Program-made: the position numbers and the translations under genes
Shown: one piece after another, positions 1 through 5,719 of the stretch
How the letters are laid out: the number at the start of each line of letters is the position of its first letter
How positions within the stretch are numbered: the stretch's first letter is position 1
The notes under the pieces: model-generated
What the model saw: only the letters and a program-made list of their open reading frames with translations
Told to the model about the DNA's origin: nothing
The model's database searches: none
DNA from: an uncultured Bacilli bacterium
GTDB taxonomy: Bacteria > Bacillota_I > Bacilli_A > RF39 > UBA660
Length of the DNA: 5,719 bases
NCBI GenBank assembly: GCA_948629335.1
Contig: CAPHZB010000076.1
Location: 1-5,719, forward strand
Reading direction: 5' to 3'

Positions 1-8
1 AATTCGAT

Positions 9-36
9 TTACCCAGTTTTATTTGACACTTACCCA
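9..36. repeat. Short direct repeat TTACCCA, two copies
   Basis: The heptamer TTACCCA occurs at 9-15 and again at 30-36, so the copies start 21 bp apart, about two helical turns. The spacer is T-rich. It may be the edge of another element or a protein-binding site, but two short copies at the window edge are weak evidence. No gene is visible in 1-54. Confidence 0.25.
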
Positions 37-54
37 CACTAAATAGCGAAAGGC

Positions 55-153
55 CTATAAATAATTATCATTACTTACTACATAACAGTGGTAATCTGAT
101 TCATTTAAGACATAAGTTGTAATATAGGCTTTTTTAATTTTTAAATCTTTTCC
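55..153 (-). pseudogene. Possible C-terminal remnant of an unknown protein beside the IS
   Basis: On the minus strand an open frame ends with TAG at 55-57 and reads GKDLKIKKAYITTYV followed by LNESDYHCYVVSNDNYL. The composition looks protein-like and there are no internal stops. The frame can be followed back into the left terminal repeat of the IS, where it loses meaning, and it has no start codon. The DNA on the other side of the IS (2578-2602) does not supply an N-terminal half, because it is the tail of the 440-codon gene. Either the IS insertion was accompanied by a deletion, or this is a chance open frame in AT-rich DNA. Function is unknown. Confidence 0.3.
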
Positions 154-154
154 A

Positions 155-189
155 TTATAACCTAAATTCCCGGCTATTTTGTAGTATAC
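155..189 (+). repeat. Left terminal inverted repeat of the IS1634-like element
   Basis: It begins TTATAACCTAAATT and ends ATTTTGTAGTATAC, with a divergent middle (CCCGGCT). The reverse complement of 2544-2577 has the same outer 14 bases and the same inner 14 bases, with TCGGTC in the middle. This places the downstream end of the IS only 2 bp past the transposase stop codon. Confidence 0.85.
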
Positions 190-1480
190 AACTATCGTAA
201 AATTTCAATAGAATTATTAAGTATATCATCAGTATTTAAGCCAAAATATTCAAGAATTTTCTTTTGCTCTTTAGTAACACTTTTTAAATAACGAACTTCC
301 ATTTTGTTATGTAAAACTTGAATGTCTCCTAATTTAAGAATCAACTTCTTAAGTGTTAGATGAGACATTTTTTTGTATTCACCAATTTTTTCATTTAACC
401 ATGAACGTAAAATCAGTGATATGAAGGATACAAATACCTTCCCATCAGTAGTCTTTTGATTATGTGTTCTTAATCTATCTAGGTCATTATAATTCTTAAG
501 TGCATAAAACATTTTCTCATCTATATCTTTTCTCTATAGTGATAGATAATATTATTTGTGGTTTTCATATCTGTAGTAAAAATCAAAAAGTATCCATAAT
601 TCGCACTCATCTCTTTGGTTTTGTTATCGTCTAGTTCGAAGATAAATCCTTTCGAATCTTCTTTTTCTTTAATTTTAAATAGTGACGTATATTTTTCTCT
701 TTAATTACTGTACTATATTTTTTTCGACTATTCTTTAATTCTTCACTATGTTGGACAATTTTTCGATTTAAATCTTCTAGTTTTAAATTCCTTGTATTTG
801 TATCTAATCCAACAAAGATTTTCCTTCTATTCCAAATAATTTATAATCAATTAACTTTCCAAATGTATTTGGATAATCTGTTGAATATTTTGATGTATAC
901 AAGTCTGTGTTATTGTCACTAATTATCTCTTTAGATAATTTTAGATTTCCAGGCATTCCTATGGTAAATGTTAAACCTGAATTAAATAATTCTAGTAATC
1001 TTTCTTTATCAAAAAATCCTTCATCCATTACTATTTTTACTCTTTTAATTCCTTTATCTTTGATATTTTTAATCACATTTATAAGATTCATTTTATCTGT
1101 TAGAGAACCATTATAATTTTCATAATACACTGGAATTTTGGTCGTTTCAGATGAGAATAGTCCTATATTGATTTTTTTTAAATCTTCATGATCTCTATTG
1201 TATTCATATTCTGCATGAGTAATCCAATCTGAATATGTTGATACAGAGGTTATATCGTAACAAATATAATCTGTTCCTGCTACTTTTTTAATCCACTGTT
1301 TGAAAAATTTGTTCATACCTGTATCCATAATGCTTTCAAATATTTCTGAAACTTTTTGAGATGTTATTATTCTCTTTCTGTTTGGAAAGCAGTGTTCATT
1401 CATATAATCATCAACGTAGTTCATTGATTCTCCTCCTTGAACAAGGTAGGATGTTATTACCTTGATATCATTACATATAT

Positions 1481-1553
1481 AGTGAGTAGAAGCATAGGTC
1501 ACCCTATGCAACCCTCTTAAATCCGTACGTGCGGCTTTCCCGCATACGGCTTC
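1481..1553 (-). ncRNA. Group II intron catalytic domains V and VI
   Basis: Domain V (1520-1553) is a 34-nt hairpin with the AGC triad in GAAGCCGTATGCGG, a GAAA tetraloop, and a return strand GCCGCACGTACGGATT that leaves the usual two-base bulge. This is nearly identical to the classic domain V consensus. Domain VI follows: GCATAGG, a GTGA tetraloop, then CCTATGC, extended at the base by GAG pairing with CTC. The A at 1487 is unpaired in that basal stem and is the likely branch point, the seventh base from a 3' end at 1481. The intact fold suggests the ribozyme core was under selection until recently. Confidence 0.88.
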
Positions 1554-2119
1554 CAATAATAAGACTTACATTGTTAATGTACGTTTTCACTTTCTTATAT
1601 CCACTGAGTGATAGTCGTGTTTCTTTTTAACAAATGCTATACTATTTGAACCCCTTCCTTACTCCGTATTTATTGATACAGCATCATCAGTACTATGAGT
1701 TCTCTGACTACCTATATTTCGTTTGATATTCTTACTTTCGTGAGAGTTTGTTTATCATACTCCTTTTAACTTTCAATTTAGTTTAGTTCTATTGCCTTTC
1801 ACTAAATAGGGAGAAAATATAGGTTCTCACCGTTCATCGAATAAACATTGTATATCATGAATAGTTCTTAGACCCCGTCGAGTTGAAATAGTCCTAGCCT
1901 TGTCGTTCTATTTCATATTGCATTCTGTCGTATAGAAGACATCTGCACTCGAATTTCATAGCTTATTTCGTGGCTCTATAGTATCCCTAATATCTTGTTT
2001 GACTACGCTTAATTCTAGTGTTACCACTTCGAATCCAAGTCTAACTACTAGATAGGACGGCTATCCTTTTCTAGGCAAGATTTCCGCTTGCTATTTTATT
2101 CAACCTAACACGGTCGCAC
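1481..2119 (-). mobile_element. ORF-less group II intron inside the transposase gene
   Basis: A self-splicing ribozyme and retroelement is read on the minus strand. The 5' end is GTGCGACC (2119 downward), matching the GUGYG consensus. The 3' part has domain V at 1520-1553 and domain VI at about 1481-1518. The exons join as GGC ATA G|AT ATA TGT, giving FGI-D-ICNDIK, a sensible continuation of the transposase. The intron is 639 nt and contains no reverse transcriptase/maturase frame, whereas bacterial introns with their protein are usually 2-3 kb. Splicing or retrohoming would need a maturase from a related intron elsewhere. Within domain I, GTGTTA near the 5' end can pair with TAACAC about 100 nt further in. 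The 3' terminal bases read CACT rather than the usual AY ending, so the 3' boundary is uncertain by a base or two; the reading frame and branch-point distance favour 1481. Confidence 0.85.
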
Positions 2120-2463
2120 CTATGCCAAAGCTATTAGATAATATTTTATCCAATCCTGTTTCTTTGAAACATTTTTCTACCACCATAGAATAGCCTATTC
2201 TAACTATTTCTATATCATCAGTTTCTTTTTCAATACTGAAATGGCAATAGTAATTATCATTAGGATTCATTTTAGTATCAGATATTTGTTTTCCTATACA
2301 TAATGAACGATTTCTTGCATTCCCATCTTTGTTTCTATAAAACTTTGTATAAATGTAAACATACCTAATATTCTTTCTTTTGTGTAAAATAGTCTTAGGT
2401 GGAATATCTACAATTTTATCTTGATAAATAGCCATTTTTTCACCTCAAGTATACTGCATATAT

Positions 2464-2491
2464 AGTATATATTATTTTGCTAAATTCGCAA
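2464..2491 (-). promoter_or_regulatory. Transposase promoter and ribosome binding site
   Basis: On the minus strand a -35 TTGCGA (2486-2491) is separated by 16 bp from a -10 TATACT (2464-2469), predicting a start near 2457. The transcript would carry a short leader with GAGGTG at 2441-2446, five bases before the ATG at 2435. The region is AT-rich, so other -10-like hexamers exist nearby (a second TATACT lies closer to the gene). Confidence 0.5.
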
Positions 2492-2492
2492 T

Positions 2493-2536
2493 AAAAAAAT
2501 CTTGTATGCTTATAAAATAAGACTTTACAAGATTTT
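2493..2536 (-). terminator. Rho-independent terminator just inside the IS right end
   Basis: On the minus strand AAAATCTTGTA (2526-2536) pairs perfectly with TACAAGATTTT (2496-2506). The 19-nt interval can itself fold (CTTAT with ATAAG), and a run of seven T follows (2499 down to 2493). It lies upstream of the transposase promoter and downstream of the 440-codon gene. It should therefore block read-through from outside into the transposase and may end transcripts of the neighbouring gene. Such insulating hairpins are known in other insertion sequences; here the role is inferred from position. Confidence 0.7.
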
Positions 2537-2543
2537 ATGTTTC

Positions 2544-2577
2544 GTATACTACAAAATGACCGAAATTTAGGTTATAA
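2544..2577 (-). repeat. Right terminal inverted repeat of the IS1634-like element
   Basis: Read on the minus strand it begins TTATAACCTAAATT and ends ATTTTGTAGTATAC, matching the left repeat apart from the middle 6-7 bases (TCGGTC against CCCGGCT), with one base of length difference. It defines the transposase-proximal IS end, 25 bp from the stop codon of the next gene. Confidence 0.85.
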
Positions 2578-2602
2578 ATTAATTTTTTGAATAATCAAAT
2601 AC

Positions 2603-3925
2603 TTATTTACCAGTTTGTTTGCACCTTTCTAGTTTTCTTTGTAATTTTAATTGTTTTACTTCTTCTTTTTCTATTTTTTCTTGTTTTTCTTCTAAATCTT
2701 CCTGATTTATTCGATTAGATAAAGCATTGACTAATCTTTTATTTAATTCATTTCTTAATGTCATAAATGTTCTTTGTGTTTCTGAATCGATGTTTGTACT
2801 AAACCATGCACACATATCTTTAACATCAACAACAAAGTCTTTTTTTAATTGTTTTATTTCAGTTTCTAAATCAATTTCATCAACAAAATCTTTAGCTGAA
2901 TCTGCTAATTTTATAATGACACCACCTTTATCAGTGACACCACTAGAAACAGAATAAATCTCACGTCTTCCAATTAATTTATCATTTTGTCTAATTCCAC
3001 AATAGTGAGATGACTTTGTATAATTGCAAAAATCAGCAAATGTTATTCCTTCATTACCTAACATTTTACCAGTTATATATTTTTCATTATCTATAACACC
3101 TTCAAACGTTAAATCCTCATTAATTAAAATAGTTCCGTTGTGGTCATCTTCTTTATATTTAGTATATTCATCATCATTTGTTAAATCAAAATATATTGAA
3201 ATATCCATAATTTTATGATTTTTTAACTCTTCCATTGCTTCTGAATATTTATAGCCCATATTTAGTTTTTTATTAAGTTCTCGTATTTTAGAAACATATT
3301 TTTTATATATTTTTGACATTCTATTTTTATACATAAAATTATATAAAGCAGGACCTCGTTTTGCATAGAATAAAACTAAATTCATTGTGATAGACTCAGT
3401 CATACCACTATGTCCGTCATCTTTTATTTTTTGTTTTATCTTTGGTAATTCAACTTTATTTTCTAGCATTACCATTATTTCTAATGCTTTTTCCACTCCT
3501 AATCCATTATAAAAGCCATTTGCTGAAGCAATGCAAGTTTTTTCCCAAATTTCAAATTTTTCAGGATGGATATATTTTTTTCCTTCTTCTATCCAAGTTG
3601 GCAATTTTTCTTGTGCCTCTTTTTCCCTTTTTTTAATAGTTGCTTCAGCATCTTCAAACCCTCTTTTTTCTCTTCTAAGACATGTTTTTTTAGAACAAGT
3701 TAAACATTTTTTAAAAGCACTATCCATAGTTACATCTAATGAATATAACTTAATACCATTCCAATTTGCATAATAGTTTAGCTTTCCTTGTCTTCTTAAT
3801 CGTTCCAATTTGATAACAATTTCATCTAGACTTTGTCCTGCAGATGTTTGCATTTCAATTGAACTATCTTTATAATCTTTTATTTGCTCCTCTGTCATTG
3901 ATGACAAAATATCATTTACATTCAT
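2603..3925 (-). CDS. Unrecognised 440-residue soluble protein with a Cys cluster
   Basis: I do not recognise this protein. The ATG at 3923-3925 is supported by a strong Shine-Dalgarno, AAGGGAGGT (3931-3939), five bases upstream; the stop is TAA at 2603-2605. It has no signal peptide or membrane segment and is rich in Lys and Glu. Residues 74-82 carry C-x2-C-x4-C (CLTCSKKTC) within a basic stretch, possibly part of a metal site; further Cys are at 131, 300, 309, 372 and 435. Residues about 85-125 and 205-235 look helical and charged, about 265-345 look beta-rich (for example GTILINEDLTFEGVI and GGVIIKLADS), and 405-435 is a Lys/Glu/Gln-rich likely coiled coil. It is the only intact long gene in the window, and its 1.3 kb frame is unbroken despite many A/T runs, which suggests selection. 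It stands alone with its own promoter, and the IS sits directly downstream. It could be cargo of a lost phage or integrative element. Confidence 0.85.
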   Translation of the reverse strand: MNVNDILSSMTEEQIKDYKDSSIEMQTSAGQSLDEIVIKLERLRRQGKLNYYANWNGIKLYSLDVTMDSAFKKCLTCSKKTCLRREKRGFEDAEATIKKREKEAQEKLPTWIEEGKKYIHPEKFEIWEKTCIASANGFYNGLGVEKALEIMVMLENKVELPKIKQKIKDDGHSGMTESITMNLVLFYAKRGPALYNFMYKNRMSKIYKKYVSKIRELNKKLNMGYKYSEAMEELKNHKIMDISIYFDLTNDDEYTKYKEDDHNGTILINEDLTFEGVIDNEKYITGKMLGNEGITFADFCNYTKSSHYCGIRQNDKLIGRREIYSVSSGVTDKGGVIIKLADSAKDFVDEIDLETEIKQLKKDFVVDVKDMCAWFSTNIDSETQRTFMTLRNELNKRLVNALSNRINQEDLEEKQEKIEKEEVKQLKLQRKLERCKQTGK

Positions 3926-3930
3926 AATTG

Positions 3931-3980
3931 ACCTCCCTTGTAATTGCTTACTATTTTAGCACACTTTTATACTATTTCAA
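3931..3980 (-). promoter_or_regulatory. Promoter and ribosome binding site of the 440-codon gene
   Basis: On the minus strand TTGAAA (3975-3980) and TAAAAT (3953-3958) are separated by 16 bp, predicting a start near 3946. The leader would be about 20 nt and contains AAGGGAGGT (3931-3939), a near-perfect Shine-Dalgarno. There is no room for a riboswitch or attenuator. I see no gene or clear signal in 3981-4073. Confidence 0.6.
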
Positions 3981-4073
3981 CAATTATTATCATGTTTTTG
4001 TTAAATATATTCTTCATTTGTTTTCATAGTAGTAACGATTTATTGTTTAGCGTTCTTTTTGTATTTATCTTAG

Positions 4074-4322
4074 GATAAATATTTAAAAGAAATATATGTT
4101 GATTATGGAAATGATTATTTATTTTACTCAAATCAGAAAAACATTTATCATAGAAAAAGCATAAATTATCTTATAAATTCTATTGTTAAGGGGTTACATT
4201 CTAAGTATCCAGATTATTTTAAAGAGACCTACCAGCCACACTCGTTTCGTTATGCCAACCTTTTTAAAATCCCAACTTTTATGATAAATTCTTTATTTCA
4301 TGAGCAAATACAATCAAATTAG
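4074..4322 (+). pseudogene. Tyrosine recombinase fragment (catalytic domain, HxxR region)
   Basis: The frame opens after a TAG at 4071-4073 and reads DKYLKEIYVDYGNDYLFYS, continuing to ETYQPHSFRYA before a stop at 4320-4322. The run DYLFYS, then a Lys/Arg-rich helix, then PHSFRYA has the layout of phage and transposon integrases just ahead of box II, where H-x-x-R (here HSFR, about 4233-4244) is catalytic. After FRYAN the sequence stops resembling the family, exactly where a 13-bp inverted repeat begins. The later His and the Tyr nucleophile are missing, as is the N-terminal half with the box I Arg. No start codon or ribosome binding site is visible. It is a relic lacking both ends. Confidence 0.65.
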
Positions 4323-4333
4323 TTGGGATTTTA
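4265..4333. repeat. Perfect 13-bp inverted repeat between convergent recombinase relics
   Basis: TAAAATCCCAACT (4265-4277) is the exact reverse complement of AGTTGGGATTTTA (4321-4333), with 43 nt between. T-rich sequence lies outside both arms (TTTTT on the left, TTATTATTTT on the right). It sits 6 bp beyond the stop codon of the minus-strand recombinase fragment, so it could be a bidirectional terminator with a long loop. The left arm also marks where recombinase similarity ends in the plus-strand fragment, so it could instead be the footprint of a small inserted element. I cannot decide between these. Confidence 0.6.
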
Positions 4334-4339
4334 TTATTT

Positions 4340-4670
4340 TCATAAGTCAGTTAGTTTACTAATCTCAGCAGTCCGAACTTTATCATTTGTTGTATCCTCT
4401 ATTACTTCGAGTGTTTTAGCTTTTTGTGCTACAGTTATTTCTAAGTAAATCATTGTTGTTTGCAATTGTTCATGGCCTAAAAGATATGATATTTGAACAA
4501 TATTCATACCATCATCTAACCAATGTGTCACAGCAGAATGTCGAAGTTGATGAGGGTGAAGATTTAATGGGATTTCTGAACATTCCTTATTTGCTATAAA
4601 TGCCCATTTTTTTAATTGCTTTTTTACAGATTGTTCTGTTAATTCAGGATAAACGCATGATTTTTTGAAA
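4340..4670 (-). pseudogene. C-terminal fragment of a second tyrosine recombinase
   Basis: The minus-strand frame ends with TGA at 4340-4342. It encodes the C-terminal catalytic domain of a tyrosine recombinase/integrase: HPHQLRHSAVTHW with the H-x-x-R motif (HQLR, 4541-4552), then ISYLLGHEQLQTTMIYLEI with the box II His (LLGH) and the Tyr nucleophile at 4445-4447. All active residues of this half are present; the N-terminal DNA-binding half and box I Arg are not. Upstream of about 4670 the open frame continues only as the antisense of the ISAs1 gene (a Leu/Ile/Ser-rich run), so the recombinase was truncated there, probably by ISAs1 insertion. It differs in sequence from the plus-strand fragment and points toward it. 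No start site is credible. Confidence 0.75.
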
Positions 4671-4694
4671 CTTGTGTGTTTTTTCATGTATAAT
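4665..4694 (+). promoter_or_regulatory. Near-consensus promoter at the recombinase/ISAs1 junction
   Basis: TTGAAA (4665-4670) is followed after 18 bp by a perfect TATAAT (4689-4694). The predicted start is near 4701, just at the AAGGA (4701-4705) that precedes the ATG at 4716. The -35 overlaps codons of the truncated recombinase and the -10 probably lies inside the IS, so this may be a hybrid promoter formed by insertion. Confidence 0.5.
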
Positions 4695-5719
4695 AAAGAA
4701 AAGGATAAAAAGAATATGAGTAGAAAAAGTAGTAAATTACAAGAAATAGGCAAAATGTTCAACGAAGTAAATATAGAATTTAATGAACTACATAATAGGG
4801 GAATACAGGATATGATAACTATAGTAAAAAACAAACTGATACAAGATATGCACCAAATGTAAGGCACAAAATGGAAGATATAATACTCATTACATTATTT
4901 GCAATATTAGCAAAATGCAATGAATGGACAGAAATTGAGTCATTTGCAAAAAAGAAAGAAAAATGGTTAAGACAATATTTAGAATTACCAAATGGAATAC
5001 CATCACATGATACAATTCAAAGAGTAATATCTATATTGGAACCACAATCTTTATATGCAGATACAATAAATTATCTAATAGAAAAGATAGATTTAATGAC
5101 TTCAAAAACAAAAACAAAAACAAAAGAAAAAGATATATTAAGTATGGATGGAAACACAAGTAATGGTTCAAAAGGAAGTACAGGAATAAATGAGAATGAC
5201 AATGTTGTAAATACAATGAGTGTTTATTCTGCAAAGTATGGTATCAGTTTAATTCAGGATTATATAGAAGAAAAGTCCAATGAAATACCGATGAGGCCAA
5301 AACTACTAGAAAAACTAAATTTAAAAGATTGTGTTGTAACAGCAGATGCATTAAACGCACAAGTAGATACTATAAAAGCAGTATTAAAAGGAAAGGCAGA
5401 TTATGTATTGCTAGTAAAAGAAAACCAAAAATTAACTTATGAAGAAATAAAAGAATACTTTAGTGATAAAGAATTATTAGAAAAAGCTAAAAAAGAAAAA
5501 TGCAAACAAACAATAGAAAAAGAACATAATGGGATAGTAACAAGAGAATATTATTTAACAAACGATATAAAATGGATGAATAAAAAAGAAAAATGGTCAG
5601 GATTGAAATCAATAGGATTTAGAACGAAATATAATAGAAAAAAATGATAAAACTACCATAGAAGATGAGGCATGTGTAGAGTTTGTGGGTAGGATTATGG
5701 GGCATGAAATAAAAAATCA
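4680..5719 (+). mobile_element. ISAs1-family insertion sequence, left part, runs off the window
   Basis: The element is recognised from its transposase. The left end must lie between the last recombinase-like codons (about 4670) and the transposase start (4716); no terminal repeat can be assigned because the right end is outside the window. It lies in the opposite orientation to the recombinase fragment it truncates. The start given here is approximate. Confidence 0.6.
4716..5719 (+). pseudogene. ISAs1-family transposase, frameshifted, 3' end outside the window
   Basis: This is a DDE transposase of the ISAs1 family. The start is probably ATG 4716 (MSRKSSKLQEIGKMFNEV) with AAGGA ten bases upstream. 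Near 4798-4801 the frame shifts by -1 (one G apparently lost from a G run), and the protein continues GNTGYDNYSKKQTDTRYAPN to KMEDIILITLFAILAKCNEW, the family's N-terminal helix; ATG 4871 begins inside this domain and is not the native start. NGIPSHDTIQRV follows, then the first catalytic Asp in LSMDGN (5147-5149) and the second in VVTADALN (near 5345). A Lys-Thr run from three CAAAAA hexamers (5103-5120) lies before the first Asp. A second frameshift near 5621 (one extra A) ends the frame at 5645-5647. Restored, it reads ERNIIEKNDKTTIEDEAC to GRIMGHEIKN, resembling the GHWxIEN region of the family but without the Trp. The final Glu motif is beyond the edge. Confidence 0.8.

Larger units (their letters stand above)
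192..2435 (-). pseudogene. IS1634-like DDE transposase, intron-split and frameshifted
   Basis: The gene starts at ATG 2433-2435 (MAIYQDKIVD) behind the Shine-Dalgarno GAGGTG at 2441-2446 and stops with TAG at 192-194. Exon 1 is 2120-2435 and exon 2 is 192-1480, separated by a group II intron. Exon 2 contains aspartates in catalytic-type contexts (CYDITS, VMDEGFF). The likely acidic C-terminal motif is in DIDEKMFYALKNY, decoded across a frameshift near 528. Three frameshifts, near 819-822, 700-702 and 528-531, each look like the loss of one A from an A run. Restoring them joins GKIFVGLDTNTRNLK, then REKYTSLFKIKEKED, then REKDIDEKMFYALKN. The repaired spliced gene would be 1608 nt, about 535 residues, typical for this family. 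As given, the copy cannot make a full transposase even if the intron is spliced out. Confidence 0.85.
155..2577 (-). mobile_element. IS1634-like insertion sequence carrying a group II intron
   Basis: The element is bounded by imperfect inverted repeats at 155-189 and 2544-2577 and contains one transposase gene on the minus strand, with its stop codon 2 bp inside the left repeat. The total is 2423 bp, or 1784 bp once the 639-nt intron is subtracted, a normal size for an IS1634-family member (IS4 superfamily, DDE transposase). I found no short target-site duplication: the bases outside the repeats do not match. IS1634-group elements can produce long or variable duplications, which would not be obvious here. 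The copy is probably non-autonomous, since its transposase is broken in three places. Confidence 0.85.

Noticed and set aside
815..825. Programmed -1 ribosomal frameshift in the transposase
   Set aside because: The site GAA GGA AAA TCT is not a canonical slippery heptamer, no strong downstream structure is evident, and two further frameshifts follow.
907..1116. Plus-strand open frame of 69 codons
   Set aside because: Shadow of the transposase on the other strand, with no ribosome binding site.
1481..1556. The ATG at 1556 as start of a transposase protein (MEAVCGKAARTDLRGL...)
   Set aside because: These first residues are read from domains V and VI of the group II intron; transposase sequence begins only at 1480.
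130..2600. Target-site duplication around the IS1634-like element
   Set aside because: The bases outside 155 and 2577 do not match at any short length I tried; a long duplication cannot be judged from this window.
2727..3773. Four plus-strand open frames opposite the 440-codon gene
   Set aside because: All are Ser/Leu/Phe/Ile-rich antisense shadows of a well-supported gene and lack start signals.
4680..4867. Hydrophobic N-terminal extension of the minus-strand recombinase frame (MPYIWCISCISLFF...), as a membrane-anchored recombinase
   Set aside because: It is the antisense of the ISAs1 transposase N-terminus; the Leu/Ile/Ser-rich composition is typical of the reverse of a Lys/Asn/Glu-rich gene.
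5103..5125. CAAAAA hexamer run as a CRISPR-like or regulatory repeat
   Set aside because: Only three 6-bp units inside a coding frame, giving a Lys-Thr run; a simple-sequence expansion.
5031..5234. Minus-strand open frame rich in His, Leu and Phe
   Set aside because: Antisense of the ISAs1 transposase.

Overview
The window is very AT-rich, with AGGAGG-type ribosome binding sites and ordinary TTGACA/TATAAT-like promoters, which fits a low-GC Firmicute (Clostridia or Erysipelotrichia type). I cannot name a genus. It is an accessory region made almost entirely of decayed mobile DNA around one intact gene of unknown function.

Layout. Positions 1-154 are flanking DNA with a possible C-terminal protein remnant on the minus strand. 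Positions 155-2577 are an IS1634-like insertion sequence bounded by imperfect ~34-bp terminal inverted repeats. Its minus-strand transposase gene (2435 down to 192) is split by a 639-nt group II intron (1481-2119) that carries no reverse transcriptase gene, and is further broken by three single-base frameshifts. Positions 2603-3925 hold an intact 440-codon minus-strand gene that I do not recognise, with its own promoter and Shine-Dalgarno; its stop codon lies about 25 bp from the IS end. From about 4074 to 4670 there are two convergent fragments of different tyrosine recombinases, meeting at a perfect 13-bp inverted repeat. From about 4680 to the right edge there is the 5' part of an ISAs1-family element whose transposase is frameshifted at least twice and runs off the window.

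How the parts relate. The group II intron is the most interesting object. It has a GUGCG 5' end, a canonical 34-nt domain V, and a domain VI with a bulged adenosine. Removing exactly 639 nt rejoins the two transposase exons at a conserved-looking position, and after restoring three one-base losses the spliced gene is 1608 nt, an exact multiple of three. With no maturase of its own, the intron could only splice or move with help in trans. A hairpin terminator just inside the IS end would stop transcripts arriving from the 440-codon gene before they reach the transposase promoter. The two recombinase pieces and the ISAs1 copy suggest repeated insertion and decay at one locus. I see no CRISPR array, tRNA, rRNA or plasmid origin.
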